35,443 nucleotides of DNA from Gryganskiella cystojenkinii (Eukaryota; Mortierellomycota; Mortierellomycetes; Mortierellales; Mortierellaceae): NCBI GenBank assembly GCA_015852425.1, contig JAAAIG010000073.1, positions 1-35,443 of the forward strand, read 5' to 3'. The position numbers were made by a program, and so were the translations under genes. Below the pieces are notes generated by a model. It did no database searches. It was not told the origin of the DNA and saw only the letters and a program-made list of their open reading frames with translations. This document shows positions 19,444 through 29,964 of this stretch, one piece after another. Each line of letters begins with the position of its first letter. The first letter of the stretch is position 1.

Positions 19444-22094
19444 TTAATCGACCTTGATCGATCCATAAATCTTTCTCACAAACGCAAAGGTGGCAAAGAA
19501 CCCGATTGCACCCGAGAGAATAAAGAACATCAGACTCATAATCGTCGTCCATCCGAAATACAAGACCATTGACGTGAACGACTGGAGTTGCAATCTCGAA
19601 AAGTAGTAAAGGACACCATACAAGAAAATATACAGAGCCGACGCACCACTGGTCATGAATGATCGCCACCACCAATGGTAATCCTCTGCACAGAGATGGA
19701 AATAACACATGAGGATCGTCACCTCGGCACAGGTCAAGATCAAGATGCCAAAGACCAGGAACAGGAAACCAAAGACGTAATAAATCTTGTGGGACCAGAT
19801 CGAGTTCATGATGAAGTAAAGTTCAATAAAGATGGCACCAAAGGGCAAGATACCACCGATCATCATGGCGGGGAAGGGGCGGAGGTAAAAGACCTGCTCA
19901 GGAATCTGACGCGGGATCTGATTCGCACGAACAGGGTGCTCAATCTTGGCACGTTGGAATCCCAAGTACGATCCGATGAGGGAAAGAGGGGTTGAGACCA
20001 AGAACCACAGAGCGATCACTCCCAACATGGTTCCGAACGGCACGGCTCCTGACGACTTGGCTCCGATCAAGAAAAAGTTGAGACCTACAAACGATCCGAA
20101 AACGATGCTAAATGGAAAAGACGTACATTATCAAAGACAGGTTAGTCACGTAGTCGAATCATAAGGATACCTATTTGTCTCGTGCTGTCGAAAATTGATC
20201 TGCATAAAACTAGACGTTGCAACTTACGCAGGGAACAAGAAGGCAGTTCCTGCGACGTTTCTCCTCCAAGCTTCACCTCCAAACATCTTGTAAAGTCTGG
20301 CCGAGACAAAGCCAGCAACGATACCAAAGAACATGTAAAAGACAATCATCACGGTCGCCAAAGCTCCGCGGTTCGAAGGCGAAAGGAAACCCAAAGCCGC
20401 AAATAGGATCGTGACCGACGCCATCAAGAACATTTGCGATCCATTACCGACAATGATGGACAACAACATTGGGTAGGAGGGCGAACGGAAAACATCTCCA
20501 TGAACCAGTTTCCATCCGAAATCTTCCTGAATATCCTCCTGCGCCTCGAGCGCGTTGTAACGAGAGATGTCCTTGTGGAGTGCGCGCAAGAGGACCATGG
20601 CAACCATACCAGTCAAGAAGAGAACAATGATGATCGAGTTGACAAGACTGAACCAGTGGATTCTAGGCTCACTCACGAGCAAGAATTTGTCCCAACGCGT
20701 GGCCCAGGCTTGGGTAACTTCCTATTATTTGGTCGCGTGTGCAAATCGAGATAAAAACAGAGTTAATTTTTTTCTTTTTCTTGTCGCCACAGAAAGGAGG
20801 GAAAAAGAAATGCGAGGAATGTTGGATCTGTCACACACACGCACACACACAGACGCACACACACACACAAAGGAAAGAACTTGCAACAGATAAATCCCCT
20901 TTTTCAGAGAAAAGGAGAATGCAGCGTAAACGCCGAGAAATTCAAAAATGATGCACTGAGCGGTTTGTTGCCGTGCAGTAGGAGTGGGGATGGGCAACTG
21001 ATCCCAGGGTATTATCGTTATACTTACGGTCCAGGTGACAGAGTAGGTATATGTAACCGTGTTGGTTTTGTCCTCGGACAAAACCTTCGGTACGAGGTCT
21101 TGAACACCACATGACTTCTCATCACCGTCGATACTATGAAGAGAGATAGAAAATAAAACAAAGGCAAAGAGGGAAGAGATAAAAGTGGGTGTAAGTAATC
21201 ATGATCAAACCCTCGCAAAGAAAAAGGATTGTAATAAAATCCATCAAACAAATACCTCATAGGCTCAACAGCCACGCCGATGACGCGCAACTTGTCCTTT
21301 TGGGGGTTTCTGTGATAATCGATTGAGATCTTGTAGTGGTTGTAGAAGACAGGTTCATCACCTTTCTCGCCTGAAACGATTCCGATCGGGAACCCGATCG
21401 AGTTCACTTGCTGCTGCTGTGTTTCTGTGCCATCCTCGTTGTTGATAAGTCGTATTTGACTCACGTGTGCTGCGGGCAAACCATCGACCAGCCAGTTCAT
21501 CATGTAGTTCTCTCGGATCCTGTTATTGATGAACTTTGCCTGGTCTGTCTTCACCTCTTGAGTACAAAGTAGCGTGCAGGTCTCGTTTCTCATCATCACC
21601 AGCTATTATCGTTATTTAAAAAAATATAAAATACAAAAGAATGAGTTTGCATCGCGAGACGGCAAAAAAAAAAAAAAAAGCAGGAGTGATATACACCCCT
21701 CACTTCCACCCCCTCTCTTGGACAAGAATGAAAACATCAAAAAGATCCAAATGAGATTCCTTACCTTAAAGGGTGACTCCCTGATGCGATCACCAAAAAG
21801 GATACTGCCCAGGGACTCGGGCTGAGACATTGGTTCGGTGTCTGGGTCTGGTTTACAAAAGTTGAACATGGGATCATAGTAATCATAAGAAATTACAGAC
21901 TTGACCGCGCCCCTATTCTCGGCGGCACCTGGGGTCAGGGCATTGACCATGAGCGGTACCTTGGACGTGTCTGTAAAGTCCGTTGGAGCCATGCCAGGGA
22001 GATAGAACGCATCGGCTGTTCGAGAATTGGACGCGGCGAGTAATAGGAGCATGGTCGCTCCTGCAGCCGAGACCAGAGGTGTGAACCGGGTCAT
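19444..22094 (-). CDS. Transmembrane 9 superfamily protein (nonaspanin, EMP70 family)
   Basis: Exons (minus order): 22094-21765, 21602-21256, 21133-21028, 20721-20228, 20107-19444. All are GT-AG and join in frame to 646 aa, the usual size of the family. The N-terminus has a signal-like segment (ATMLLLLAASNSRTADAFYL) and a long lumenal domain with NETCTLLC. The nine membrane segments begin around SLVNSIIIVLFLTGMVAMVL. FVYMFF-like helices, YLRPFPAMMIGGILPFGAIF and LTCAEVTILMCYFHLCAEDY are family hallmarks. The C-terminus is KIYGSIKVD; a terminal KxD/E is the known Golgi retention and COPI-binding signal of this family. These proteins act in Golgi-endosome membranes, in sorting, adhesion and metal homeostasis. 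A CA microsatellite sits in intron 3. The start was chosen at the ATG just before the signal segment. Confidence 0.95.
20832..20869 (+). repeat. Imperfect CA microsatellite in an intron
   Basis: A run of CA dinucleotides interrupted by CG and GA units lies within intron 3 (20722-21027) of the nonaspanin gene. It is GT-rich on the coding strand. Confidence 0.9.
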
Positions 22095-22523
22095 TGTGGA
22101 GATGTCTCTTTCTATGGGAGGATGGGAGAAATGGGAACGATGATGGAGAAAGAAAGAGAGAATGAGAAATAGAGGGCGAATGGGATGTAATTGTTTGAAG
22201 GTGCTGTGGGCTGTGAGCCTTTTTATTCTCATAATGCCAAACGTGAGGCGGCGCTTTCTTTTTTCATAATGAATAAAAAAACTGAAATAAATTAATCTCA
22301 TCAATGACAAGCCACAAGAATGTGCAGTCACTTTTACTCGTGCTTGTGCTGGATCAAGAGCGATGTAACTCTCGTTAAAAATCAAGACAGGATGTGTGCG
22401 TAGAGTGTGAACCGTATTTTAATACATGTATGTAAAGAAAAATGAAGGAAAACAATACCAAAAAGAATGCTACGAACAAAAAAAAAGGGGGATATCCCAT
22501 TAAACAATCTTCTTTCCTTTCAT
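22095..22523. promoter_or_regulatory. Nonaspanin promoter and threonine dehydrogenase 3' flank
   Basis: Next to the nonaspanin start lies a purine-rich stretch (about 22110-22170), which is CT-rich on the coding strand. A TATA-like AATAAAAAGG on the minus strand is at about 22217-22226, roughly 125 bases from the ATG. The remainder is AT-rich with no gene seen; 22430-22490 is A-rich and probably 3' UTR of the gene ending at 22524. Confidence 0.45.
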
Positions 22524-25278
22524 CTATGCTGCCATGGCTGCTGTCGTCGGTCCATTCGTCGTCCCGCCCATGTTCTTCTTCTCAGCCTCGACTTGGGCCT
22601 GGATCTTGTCCAGCATCAACTTGACCATTTTTTCCATCCCGAATTCTTCCTTCCAGCCAAAATCCCGTCGCGCCATCGAATCATCCAAACTAGCGGGCCA
22701 AGAATCCGCAATCGCTTGACGGAAATCTGGGTGAGCGGGGTCCGGGTACGAGATGGTGAAATTCGGCAAGTACTTTTGAATCTCCTTGGCAAGCTCTGCA
22801 GGCGTGAACGAAACCGCCGCCAGGTTATAAACACTCTGTGGCAAGGGGGTAGGGTATGTCAAATGCTCGACCGTTCCCTTGATGCAATCGGACAAGTACA
22901 TCATGGGCAGACGCGTATTCTTGGACAAGAAACAGTCATAGTGCCCATGACGAACCGCATGATGGAAAATATCGACCGCATAATCCGTCGTTCCACCACC
23001 TGGAGGTGTGTCAGCACTCAAGACACCTGGATAGCGAGCCGACCGGAAATCAACGCCAAACTTTTCACGATAGTACTCGCCCATGAGTTCGTTGTGCAGT
23101 TTCGTGATCCCGTAAATCGTGTTGGGACGCATGATGGTCACGTCCGGGGTATTGTCCTTGGGTGTTGAGGGACCGAAGGCTCCAATGGTCGAGGGTGAAT
23201 AGATCCGGAGACCATGGTTCTTGGCGAGATCCAGCATGTTTTGAAATCCAGACATGTTCAGGCTCAATGCCAAGGCCATGTTCTTCTCTGCAACAGCGGA
23301 CAGTAGGGCCGAGTAATGAACGACCCAGTCTAGAGATTCAAAAAAATTGAACGGTGAGAAAGAGCCAGCTTGTGCATTGTGTGTATGACGAAGTTGAATG
23401 AGGGTAAGGAATGCGCAGAAGTAACAAAGGGTGGGCAGTGCATGGGAGCAATTAACAGGCGTTGAGCTGAGAGCATCCTGGGAATTTTTTTCTTGCGCGT
23501 CGATTAATTTGTACCCTATGTTTGCATGTGCTGGCGATCCCTCGCCGCTGTGCTCCCTTTTTGGTTTTGTGTCTAGGCCTTGGGCCATGTTCTCTTGTGT
23601 TTTTGCCTCCAGCCCATCTCTACAAGTTCCAATGAAGGGATAGAAGAACAAGAACTCACCAATGCGCCAGTCAACAACGATCCGCTCGAGCATGCCATAG
23701 TTCATCACGTCCGCATAAACAAAGGGACCGCTGGCCGCAAAATCCTCGGGCGCCTTGCGAATATCCGACGCAATCACATTTTCAGCTCCATACATCGAAC
23801 TAAAAAAAAAAAAAAATCTTAGTCAATCGTTTTGATCACAACTAAAAAGTAGTACGACCTTTCGTCCGTTCTCTTCCCTTTCAAGAAGACAATAGAGATC
23901 ATGGAAGAAAACGGGATGTGTCAAATGTACGAAACAAAGAGGAGGTCTTTTTCTGCAGCAAAATCAAAAACGCCACCAAGGAGTGGAAAAAGGGACAGAA
24001 CAAAAATAGAGGAGAGAGGAAAGTGAGTTGTGGCTGACAAAAAACCAGATCGAATGGCAAAATCTCGACCAGAAATTTTGCCATCGAAAAAAGATTTGAT
24101 TGATAACCAAACTCCAATGCTCTCTCCCCTTGCTTGCCTCCGAAAGTCCATTCTCCTTCCTCCAAGGCGGGTTGTTGTAGCCAATTCGTCCATCTTGTTC
24201 TTTTGCATTTGATCAGAGAATCATATCAACTATGTTCGTTCTGATGTTGTTCACTCTGCCCCTTTGTTCACAAATTGTTGTATGTCAATATTTTGTGGTT
24301 GTGTTTTTTCTCCAGCAGGGATTGACGTGGACCACTGTGGGAAGAAATCGAAGGGATGACAAATTTGGAAATATAACCAAGAACAATAAAAAGGAGAGGA
24401 GAAAAGGTTTGTGCACAAACAAAAGAAGAGAGCTTTGTTGGGGGAAGGGGCACGGCATGGCTTTTTTAGGAGTGGCAAGCTCGTAACTTTGCCCACGGGT
24501 GCAATTTTTCGAGCAGTTACGTTTTGGCGTTGTGTGACCACGTAAACAGCTGACGAGGAGGTTGTCGACAGAAAAAGAAAGAGTAAAATGAATTTGATCC
24601 ATTCTTTGCTGTTTTGCTTTGCTGCGTTGGCCCTTACCGAAGCTCCTTGACCAGGCCAGCGCCTAGCTGTCCCAAAGAACCTGTCAATGGCAAAAAGAAA
24701 AACATTTTCAAGGAGGTGTGAGTGAGAGCTCATTTTCTTTATCGGTTTTTGCGTGGCGTCTCAAATTAAAATTCCTTGAACGAAACATAAAAAAATGTGG
24801 GGTAGGAGAAAAACGAAACAGAGGGTTGTTGAAAAACTGCAGCAATGGTGTACTCTTTTTTCAGAGCACGCATTAAAGTCATGACGATGAATGCACCTGG
24901 GTATTATGTACCTCTCTTTGTCCCCTTCTCGCTCATCCCGAAAGACACGGTGGGAGGAGAAGAAAGGGTCCTCAGACGTTGGAAAAACAAAAAGGGATAC
25001 CAAAAATAAATATAAAACGTACCAGTGACGAGGACCCTGGGGTGACGAGTCTGTGTCGTTGGCTTAGTTGTTGTTGAGTAACGTTGGTAGTGAGGTGGAG
25101 GAGGAGGAGACTGTGTTGAGGTTGAGAGGGAGAAGAATCTTGTGGTTGTGGCAGCAGCGGCAGCGTTCCTGTAGCGGGCCAAGAACGGTGTGACAGCAGA
25201 GGAGGAAGTAGTACCAAGAGGCTGGCGAAGCATCCTGGCGGACGAGGCCAGGACCGAGGTTGTTGTGCTCCTGAGCAT
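22524..25278 (-). CDS. TDH: L-threonine 3-dehydrogenase, mitochondrial (SDR type)
   Basis: Exons (minus order): 25278-25023, 24680-24638, 23799-23660, 23329-22524. Phases fit throughout and give 414 aa. Residues 1 to about 75 are Ser/Thr/Arg-rich with few acids, as in a mitochondrial targeting peptide. The NAD-binding Rossmann motif VTGSLGQLG is rebuilt across the first intron. The acidic strand end SDIRK, the segment SPSTIGAFGP with the catalytic Ser, and Tyr219-xxx-Lys223 (YGITK) form the extended-SDR active site. RYPGVLSADTPPGGGTTDYA and the C-terminal half match the threonine dehydrogenase branch of UDP-galactose-epimerase-like SDRs. The enzyme oxidises threonine to 2-amino-3-ketobutyrate, which leads to glycine and acetyl-CoA. 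Intron 2 is unusually long (957 bp including flanks near 23800-24637). The 43-base second exon makes automatic gene models error-prone. Confidence 0.93.
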
Positions 25279-25319
25279 TTCTCTCTATGCAGGGGGTATT
25301 ATGTATACAAGTAGGGATT

Positions 25320-25400
25320 AGAGTGGAGAGGGAGAGAGGAAGAGGAAGAGATGTCTACTCGTTGAGAGGATGGAGGAGAGGGGAGGAGAAGGAGGTATGT
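25320..25400 (-). promoter_or_regulatory. CT-rich tract upstream of threonine dehydrogenase
   Basis: The plus strand is almost pure purine (GAGAGGGAGAGAGGAAGAGG and similar), so the coding strand is CT-rich, 45-120 bases before the ATG. This matches the leader style of other genes here. Confidence 0.4.
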
Positions 25401-25563
25401 GGGATGATGAACAACAAACGAAAGAAATAAAAATTTTCCACGGTCCAAAAAAATAACTTCTTTTTTGCGCCCAATAATGAACCTCTTTAGAACCAATTGT
25501 CAATTTGTTTTTACATTTACGAGGTGAGGTGTCTATCAGCCTGTGTGTTGCTGGCGGAAAAAT

Positions 25564-27749
25564 CTATGGACGCGTCTCCTTTTCGAGCTTCTTCAAACCT
25601 TGCGCGACTTCCCAATCCTTCTTCGTCGGCTGTCGTTCGAGCTGCAATTGCTGGTGACCAATACGGTGGTACGGATGCTGCGATGACGACCTGTCCTTCT
25701 TCTTAGCATTGAGGTCATACATATTTTCGATCACGCCCACAGCCTTCTCTTCCGCCTTTCGACTCCTCTCTGTCTCCTCTTCCGACTCTCCGCCCTCATC
25801 ACTAGCATCCGATTCATTCTCACCGTCCTCTTTTTCACGGGCGTCCTGGCTCGTGGACTCGTCCTCGGCAACGCGGACCCTCTCGTCGAACCGTAAGGGT
25901 GCGATCCCAACTCGCTTGTTCTCCTGGTCAAAGACCACCAGGTTGTTCTTGATAAAGACATCCCCAATGATCATAAACTTGGCCGAGCTGGGCTGGATAC
26001 CGGAGAAGCAGAGTTCCTTTCCATCGATCGACTGGGCATCAATTTCGTCCCCTTCTTCGTCGTCGTCTTCGTTGACAAGATCGCTCTGCTTTGGATGAGC
26101 TTTCTTCTTTTGCTTCTTGCTCTTCTTGCTCTTGTTCTTGTGCTTGTTCTTGTTCTTGCTCTGGTTCTTGTTCTTGTTCTTGCTCTTACTCTTGTTCTTG
26201 TTCTTGACTGCCCTCTTCTTCAGACTCTCTTCGTCTTGTTCTCCCTGTTCAGTGACGTTCGCGTTGTCAGACCCACCATCGCCAGCTCCTTCCGATTTGA
26301 CACTTTCTCGGACCAAATCCTCAAAGGGAATGCCGAAGCGTTGCCCCTCGATCTGCAAATCAACTCTTCCTTCTGGATGTGTTTCCCCTAAAGAACAAGG
26401 CACAGCCCAAGAGGGACCATAGGGTTGAGCACCAGGCACAAGGCCATGGATCGCATTCGCAATTTGGTAAGGGACAATCACCAAGGTCGTTCCAGTATCC
26501 ATAATCCCGATAACATCCGAGGCTCCTCCCCCACCTTTACTGTTACCGTCCTTGCCCTTGTTGTTGTTACCGAGTTTAACCTTTTCACCCTTGTTGCCCG
26601 TCGTGACATAGAGGCTCTCAATATTGATCTGCCAATACTTCGCTTTTGTAACGGGTGTATACACGAGTTCCTTGCCATTTTCAACACGCTCCATATCCAC
26701 GCCACCAAAGATCACCTCTCCTCCACCGCCGTACTTGGACTTGCCCAAGTAAAATGAAAAGACGCCCTGGTCCACTAACCCTTGATCCATCATGCTCTCA
26801 AAAACGGTCCGGACCCGCTGCGTATTCGTGGACAAGGCGCCGAAGGCGAGACCCATGATACCGTCTATTGTATCATCAAATCCTGTCGATTCCGAGGTGA
26901 CCAGTGCAAGGGCCTGATTCTGAACTTTAAGGGTCCCATCAAGGGTGACCAGGTCGCGACCGAGGTATCCCTCTGCGTGGGACATGTCGCCGTAAGTGAT
27001 ATGCCAGGCGTTCTTGGGGTTGGAGGTCAATCGAGCCCCACTAGGGTTAATAAAAGTGGATGACGTAGAGTTGTTGCTTTCGATACCTCCGTTGTCGTAG
27101 GTAGCACTAAGAGGTTCATCGAAGGTCCTGAAGGTCCTAGAAGCCGTGGCATCGTAATGGCTGTCTCCAGAACACTCGGTACAGCCCTTAGAAGAGAGGA
27201 TGAATTGTGAAGATCCTGTATCGAAATCAATCTTGAACGACTGTGGGGGTTCACCGACCATCACTGTGCCAAAATACTGAAATAGGACCGTTACATAAAG
27301 TTAGTAAAGAAAACTAAATCATTGGTTTGGCCTATGTCATTCATCGTCTCATTTTTTTAATGTACCTCTCGATCAAAGTCATAGTCAACCAGAGGGATAT
27401 GGGCAACATTGGTTGGATCCGAAGCAACCCTGCCACGTTGAACACCCTTGGGGCCACCGGCTCCTAGAATGGGACCAGTCGACAACCTGTACTTGCGCAA
27501 TGCATGCACCCATCGACCGACCGTTGACGGCTTTCGATGACCTTGGATGGTGGTAATCGGTACTCTAGTTGCAGATAGAGATAAAAAGAAAGAATCAGAA
27601 ACATATTTTTTACTACTATAAAATACATATGAACAAAAAACCTCTCTCATTTACTTGATAGCTTCTTTGGATGACCCTTGCACGTCAGCCTGGGCTTGAG
27701 CAAGAAGTACCAGCACGATCGCGGCTGTGATACCGGGATACGTCTTCAT
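25564..27749 (-). CDS. Secreted pepsin-family aspartic protease with Lys/Asn-rich insert
   Basis: Exons (minus order): 27749-27655, 27564-27366, 27276-25564, joining to 668 aa. Residues 1-21 are a signal peptide (ITAAIVLVLLAQAQA), and about 22-95 resemble a propeptide rich in Lys and Arg. The first catalytic motif is DFDTGSS with Asp117, the flap Tyr is near 193 (YGDMS), and the second catalytic motif is MDTGTT with Asp358. FIIGD-like MIIGDVFIKNNLVVFD and the final VGIAPL complete the A1 fold. Between the two last conserved blocks lies a hydrophilic insert (about 425-519) with a long Lys/Asn/Ser repeat (NKNKNKNQSKNKNKHKNKSK). After the fold comes an acidic then Lys-rich tail of about 110 residues with no GPI signal. 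The insert should sit on a surface loop of the C-lobe. Secretion is likely. Retention by the charged loop or tail is speculation. Confidence 0.93.
26106..26207 (-). repeat. CTTGTT-type hexamer repeat coding for Lys/Asn
   Basis: On the plus strand CTTGTT and CTTGCT units repeat, read on the coding strand as AAC/AAG alternation (Asn-Lys). It builds the basic insert in the aspartic protease. The regular six-base period suggests growth by replication slippage. Confidence 0.85.
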
Positions 27750-27762
27750 CACTTCGAAGAAA

Positions 27763-27776
27763 GGGGGGGGGGGGGG
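27763..27776. repeat. Homopolymer run of 14 G
   Basis: Fourteen consecutive G (C on the coding strand) start 14 bases upstream of the aspartic protease ATG, so the run lies in its 5' UTR or core promoter. Length may vary between isolates or be affected by sequencing error. Confidence 0.9.
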
Positions 27777-28218
27777 TTATCTTAAAAGGCTTTTGATGAA
27801 GTCAACAATCCTGAGAGAAGATGAGAGAGCGTAAAGGAGGAGGGAAGGGAGAAATGCAACTGAGAAGAGGAAATACCTTCAACTCTGACCGTTGGCCAAT
27901 TTGCCTTTTGTACATGGACGAAAAGCTGCCGATGATGTGCGAATTCCATATTCCACCTATGCAAAAAAGCGATCACACAGCCACCAATCTGTGTGAAAAA
28001 AACCGTTCGTCTGATTTTTTTTTTCTTTCTCCTGGATTGAAATACGGGCTGGTCAGGTACAACACGCTGCCTGGCCTTCCTTTCCCATTCCATTGTACTC
28101 TTTTGGAGTTGGCTGAAATACTCCACAACCGAGCATTTGGTAACGACTACAATAGGTTGTTCAATATCGTTGGTATTAGGGTATATGTGTGACCTACGTG
28201 TCTATGGGTCCTTTTACT
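27777..28218. other. Intergenic between the protease and the W-motif protein
   Basis: Plus-strand GA-rich sequence at 27805-27860 is the CT-rich upstream part of the protease gene. A T-run sits at 28015-28024. The rest should be protease promoter and 3' UTR of the upstream minus-strand gene. No coding frame here looks real. Confidence 0.5.
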
Positions 28219-29964
28219 CTATGCTGTGTGACCCATGCGCGGTGAAAGCGGCAATGGTGGTGGTGGACTTGAAGGACTACGTCCATCCAACTGATGCTTC
28301 AGCGCGTTCAATCGCCGAACCGCCGTCTCCAGGACAAGTCGATCAGCTTCACTCATCTCTACTTCCTTCACAGCCTCGGTAGACTCGTTTGCTTGCTCAT
28401 CAGCCTCTTGCTTTTCTTGCGCGAGTGTATCCATCCAAGCCTGCAGCATATCACCTTCAAAGACATCGTCGTTAAAGGCCAGACCAGGACGTTCAATCGA
28501 GACCATGGTTTTCTCCTCATGTTGTTCATACTGGTGATGAGGAAGGGGCTTTGGGCTTGATTTAGAGTGGTTTTGCTGTGTTTGGGTCGGATCAAAGGAG
28601 CCATCCTGCTGCATCTCGTACCTCAGTGCTGCTGTCCATGCTTCATCGCTCCCCAATGATTGCCTAGATGCTGAACCTGCAGCAGAAGAGACCATGCTGT
28701 CCGCTTTTGCTTCCACGACAGAGATCTCCAGAGGCTCAAACTCATCCGAGGAATGAACACGCTTGGGATCCAGCATGAACCCACAGGTCTTGACGGATCC
28801 TCGGCGATCCGTCACCGAACGAGTAGAGGATAGGGCTGTCGACAACGGCACGGTGTCTGTTTCTTTCATAATTGCCCTCGAAAATTCATCGGGCCAAGCA
28901 CTGTGGCTCTCATGAAGAGACACTTGAGGGTGTTCGTGCATCAATTGTCGTCGGAGAAGCTGTGGTTGTTGTTGACTGTAATCCTTGTAAAGCGTCTCAA
29001 ACTCCATCAATGCGGCCTCGGTCTCAATTGCCCAGGGAGCCAAGGGCCAGGACGAGTGCAAGGATGCAGCCGCGTTTAGGAATGTCGAGGCCAAAGATCC
29101 CTCCTCAATTGTAGAGGACTGTTGTCTCCTAGGATAGAGTGTCTTAGAGGCATTTGCAGATGCCAGAGCCGGCGAAGACGACGACGACGAAGACGAGGAA
29201 GATATATCTGACATGGTCTCATGCCAGGCGTGCTCCATCTCTTGACTCATATCCATCTCCACTTGCTCCTGTTGTGTCGAAGCGACCCATGTGGTGTGGT
29301 GGGGCTGCGATCGGGATTCTCCGTAATGTCGTCCCTTGTGTTGTCGCCGTTGATGAAGTGCTTCCTCTGCGTACGGGTTGTGGTGCCTTGACAGGAGGTG
29401 GTGCACTGCATGTTGATGATGGCCATAGTGTTGATGTTGTTGTTGCTGCCACAGCTGAGAGAAGTCAACAATGGGCCCTAATCCATCGTTTCGATCCGCA
29501 CTCCGGAGGCGAGCCTCACGAAGATAGTATTCCTGTCGTTGCCTCAGGTGCTCGGAGATGTCGGCATTACTGGAGGGAATGATATTAAAGTTATTGGCAA
29601 GAGTGGAATGAGTCACTCCTTGAGCAAAAATATTGAATTCGTCGGCATGTTTCTTGTCTTTTGAGTCATGAATGGATGGGATTGATGTCGAAGAAGAATT
29701 GGAACGGAATGGAGCGCTTGGGGGGAATGAGAAAGCCGAGGATGGAGAAGAGCGCTTTCCCCGGTGAGTTTGGTTATGCTGCTGCTGCTGTTGTTGTTGT
29801 TGCTGTTGCCGATACTGCCGACTTTGTGTTGAGTCTATGTGAAGGTCGGTGAGTTCTTGTTCGTAAAAGTGAGTCAGTGCCTGGAAGGGGTTGTTTGTTG
29901 AAGAGGCTTGTCCGGAGGAGGAGGACGAGCCCTTGGGTCCACTGGAATGAAAGAGACTCGTCAT
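28219..29964 (-). CDS. Low-complexity protein with tryptophan motifs, unknown function
   Basis: The single exon gives 581 aa from the ATG at 29964. The frame is open to 30246, but that part is a Phe/Leu/Ser stretch coded by CT-rich leader DNA, so I rejected it. The N-terminus has NNPFQALTHFYEQELTDLHI, then a poly-Gln run (near residue 52). There are His/Gln- and Ser-rich stretches and scattered Trp in acidic settings: AWHETM, SWPLAPW, AWPDEF, AWTAALRYE and FEGDMLQAWMDTLAQE. A helix at the end reads ADRLVLETAVRRLNALKHQL. One WxxEF-like motif and the NPFQALT start loosely recall Pex5/Pex20 peroxisomal import receptors. However, there is no N-terminal cysteine and no TPR domain, so I leave the function open. 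No signal peptide is seen with the chosen start. Confidence 0.75.
   Translation of the reverse strand: MTSLFHSSGPKGSSSSSGQASSTNNPFQALTHFYEQELTDLHIDSTQSRQYRQQQQQQQQQQHNQTHRGKRSSPSSAFSFPPSAPFRSNSSSTSIPSIHDSKDKKHADEFNIFAQGVTHSTLANNFNIIPSSNADISEHLRQRQEYYLREARLRSADRNDGLGPIVDFSQLWQQQQHQHYGHHQHAVHHLLSRHHNPYAEEALHQRRQHKGRHYGESRSQPHHTTWVASTQQEQVEMDMSQEMEHAWHETMSDISSSSSSSSSSPALASANASKTLYPRRQQSSTIEEGSLASTFLNAAASLHSSWPLAPWAIETEAALMEFETLYKDYSQQQPQLLRRQLMHEHPQVSLHESHSAWPDEFSRAIMKETDTVPLSTALSSTRSVTDRRGSVKTCGFMLDPKRVHSSDEFEPLEISVVEAKADSMVSSAAGSASRQSLGSDEAWTAALRYEMQQDGSFDPTQTQQNHSKSSPKPLPHHQYEQHEEKTMVSIERPGLAFNDDVFEGDMLQAWMDTLAQEKQEADEQANESTEAVKEVEMSEADRLVLETAVRRLNALKHQLDGRSPSSPPPPLPLSPRMGHTA
29774..29812 (-). 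repeat. CAG/CAA tract (poly-Gln)
   Basis: GCTGCTGCTG followed by TTG units on the plus strand encode about 12 glutamines near residue 52 of the minus-strand protein. Confidence 0.85.

Noticed and set aside
19675..20164. Plus-strand charged frames over the nonaspanin gene
   Set aside because: They are antisense to well-supported membrane segments of the nonaspanin.
21612..21764. Continuation of the nonaspanin first exon into the intron
   Set aside because: The frame passes a GTAAGG donor, becomes poly-Phe-rich, and would break the conserved lumenal domain, which resumes at 21602.
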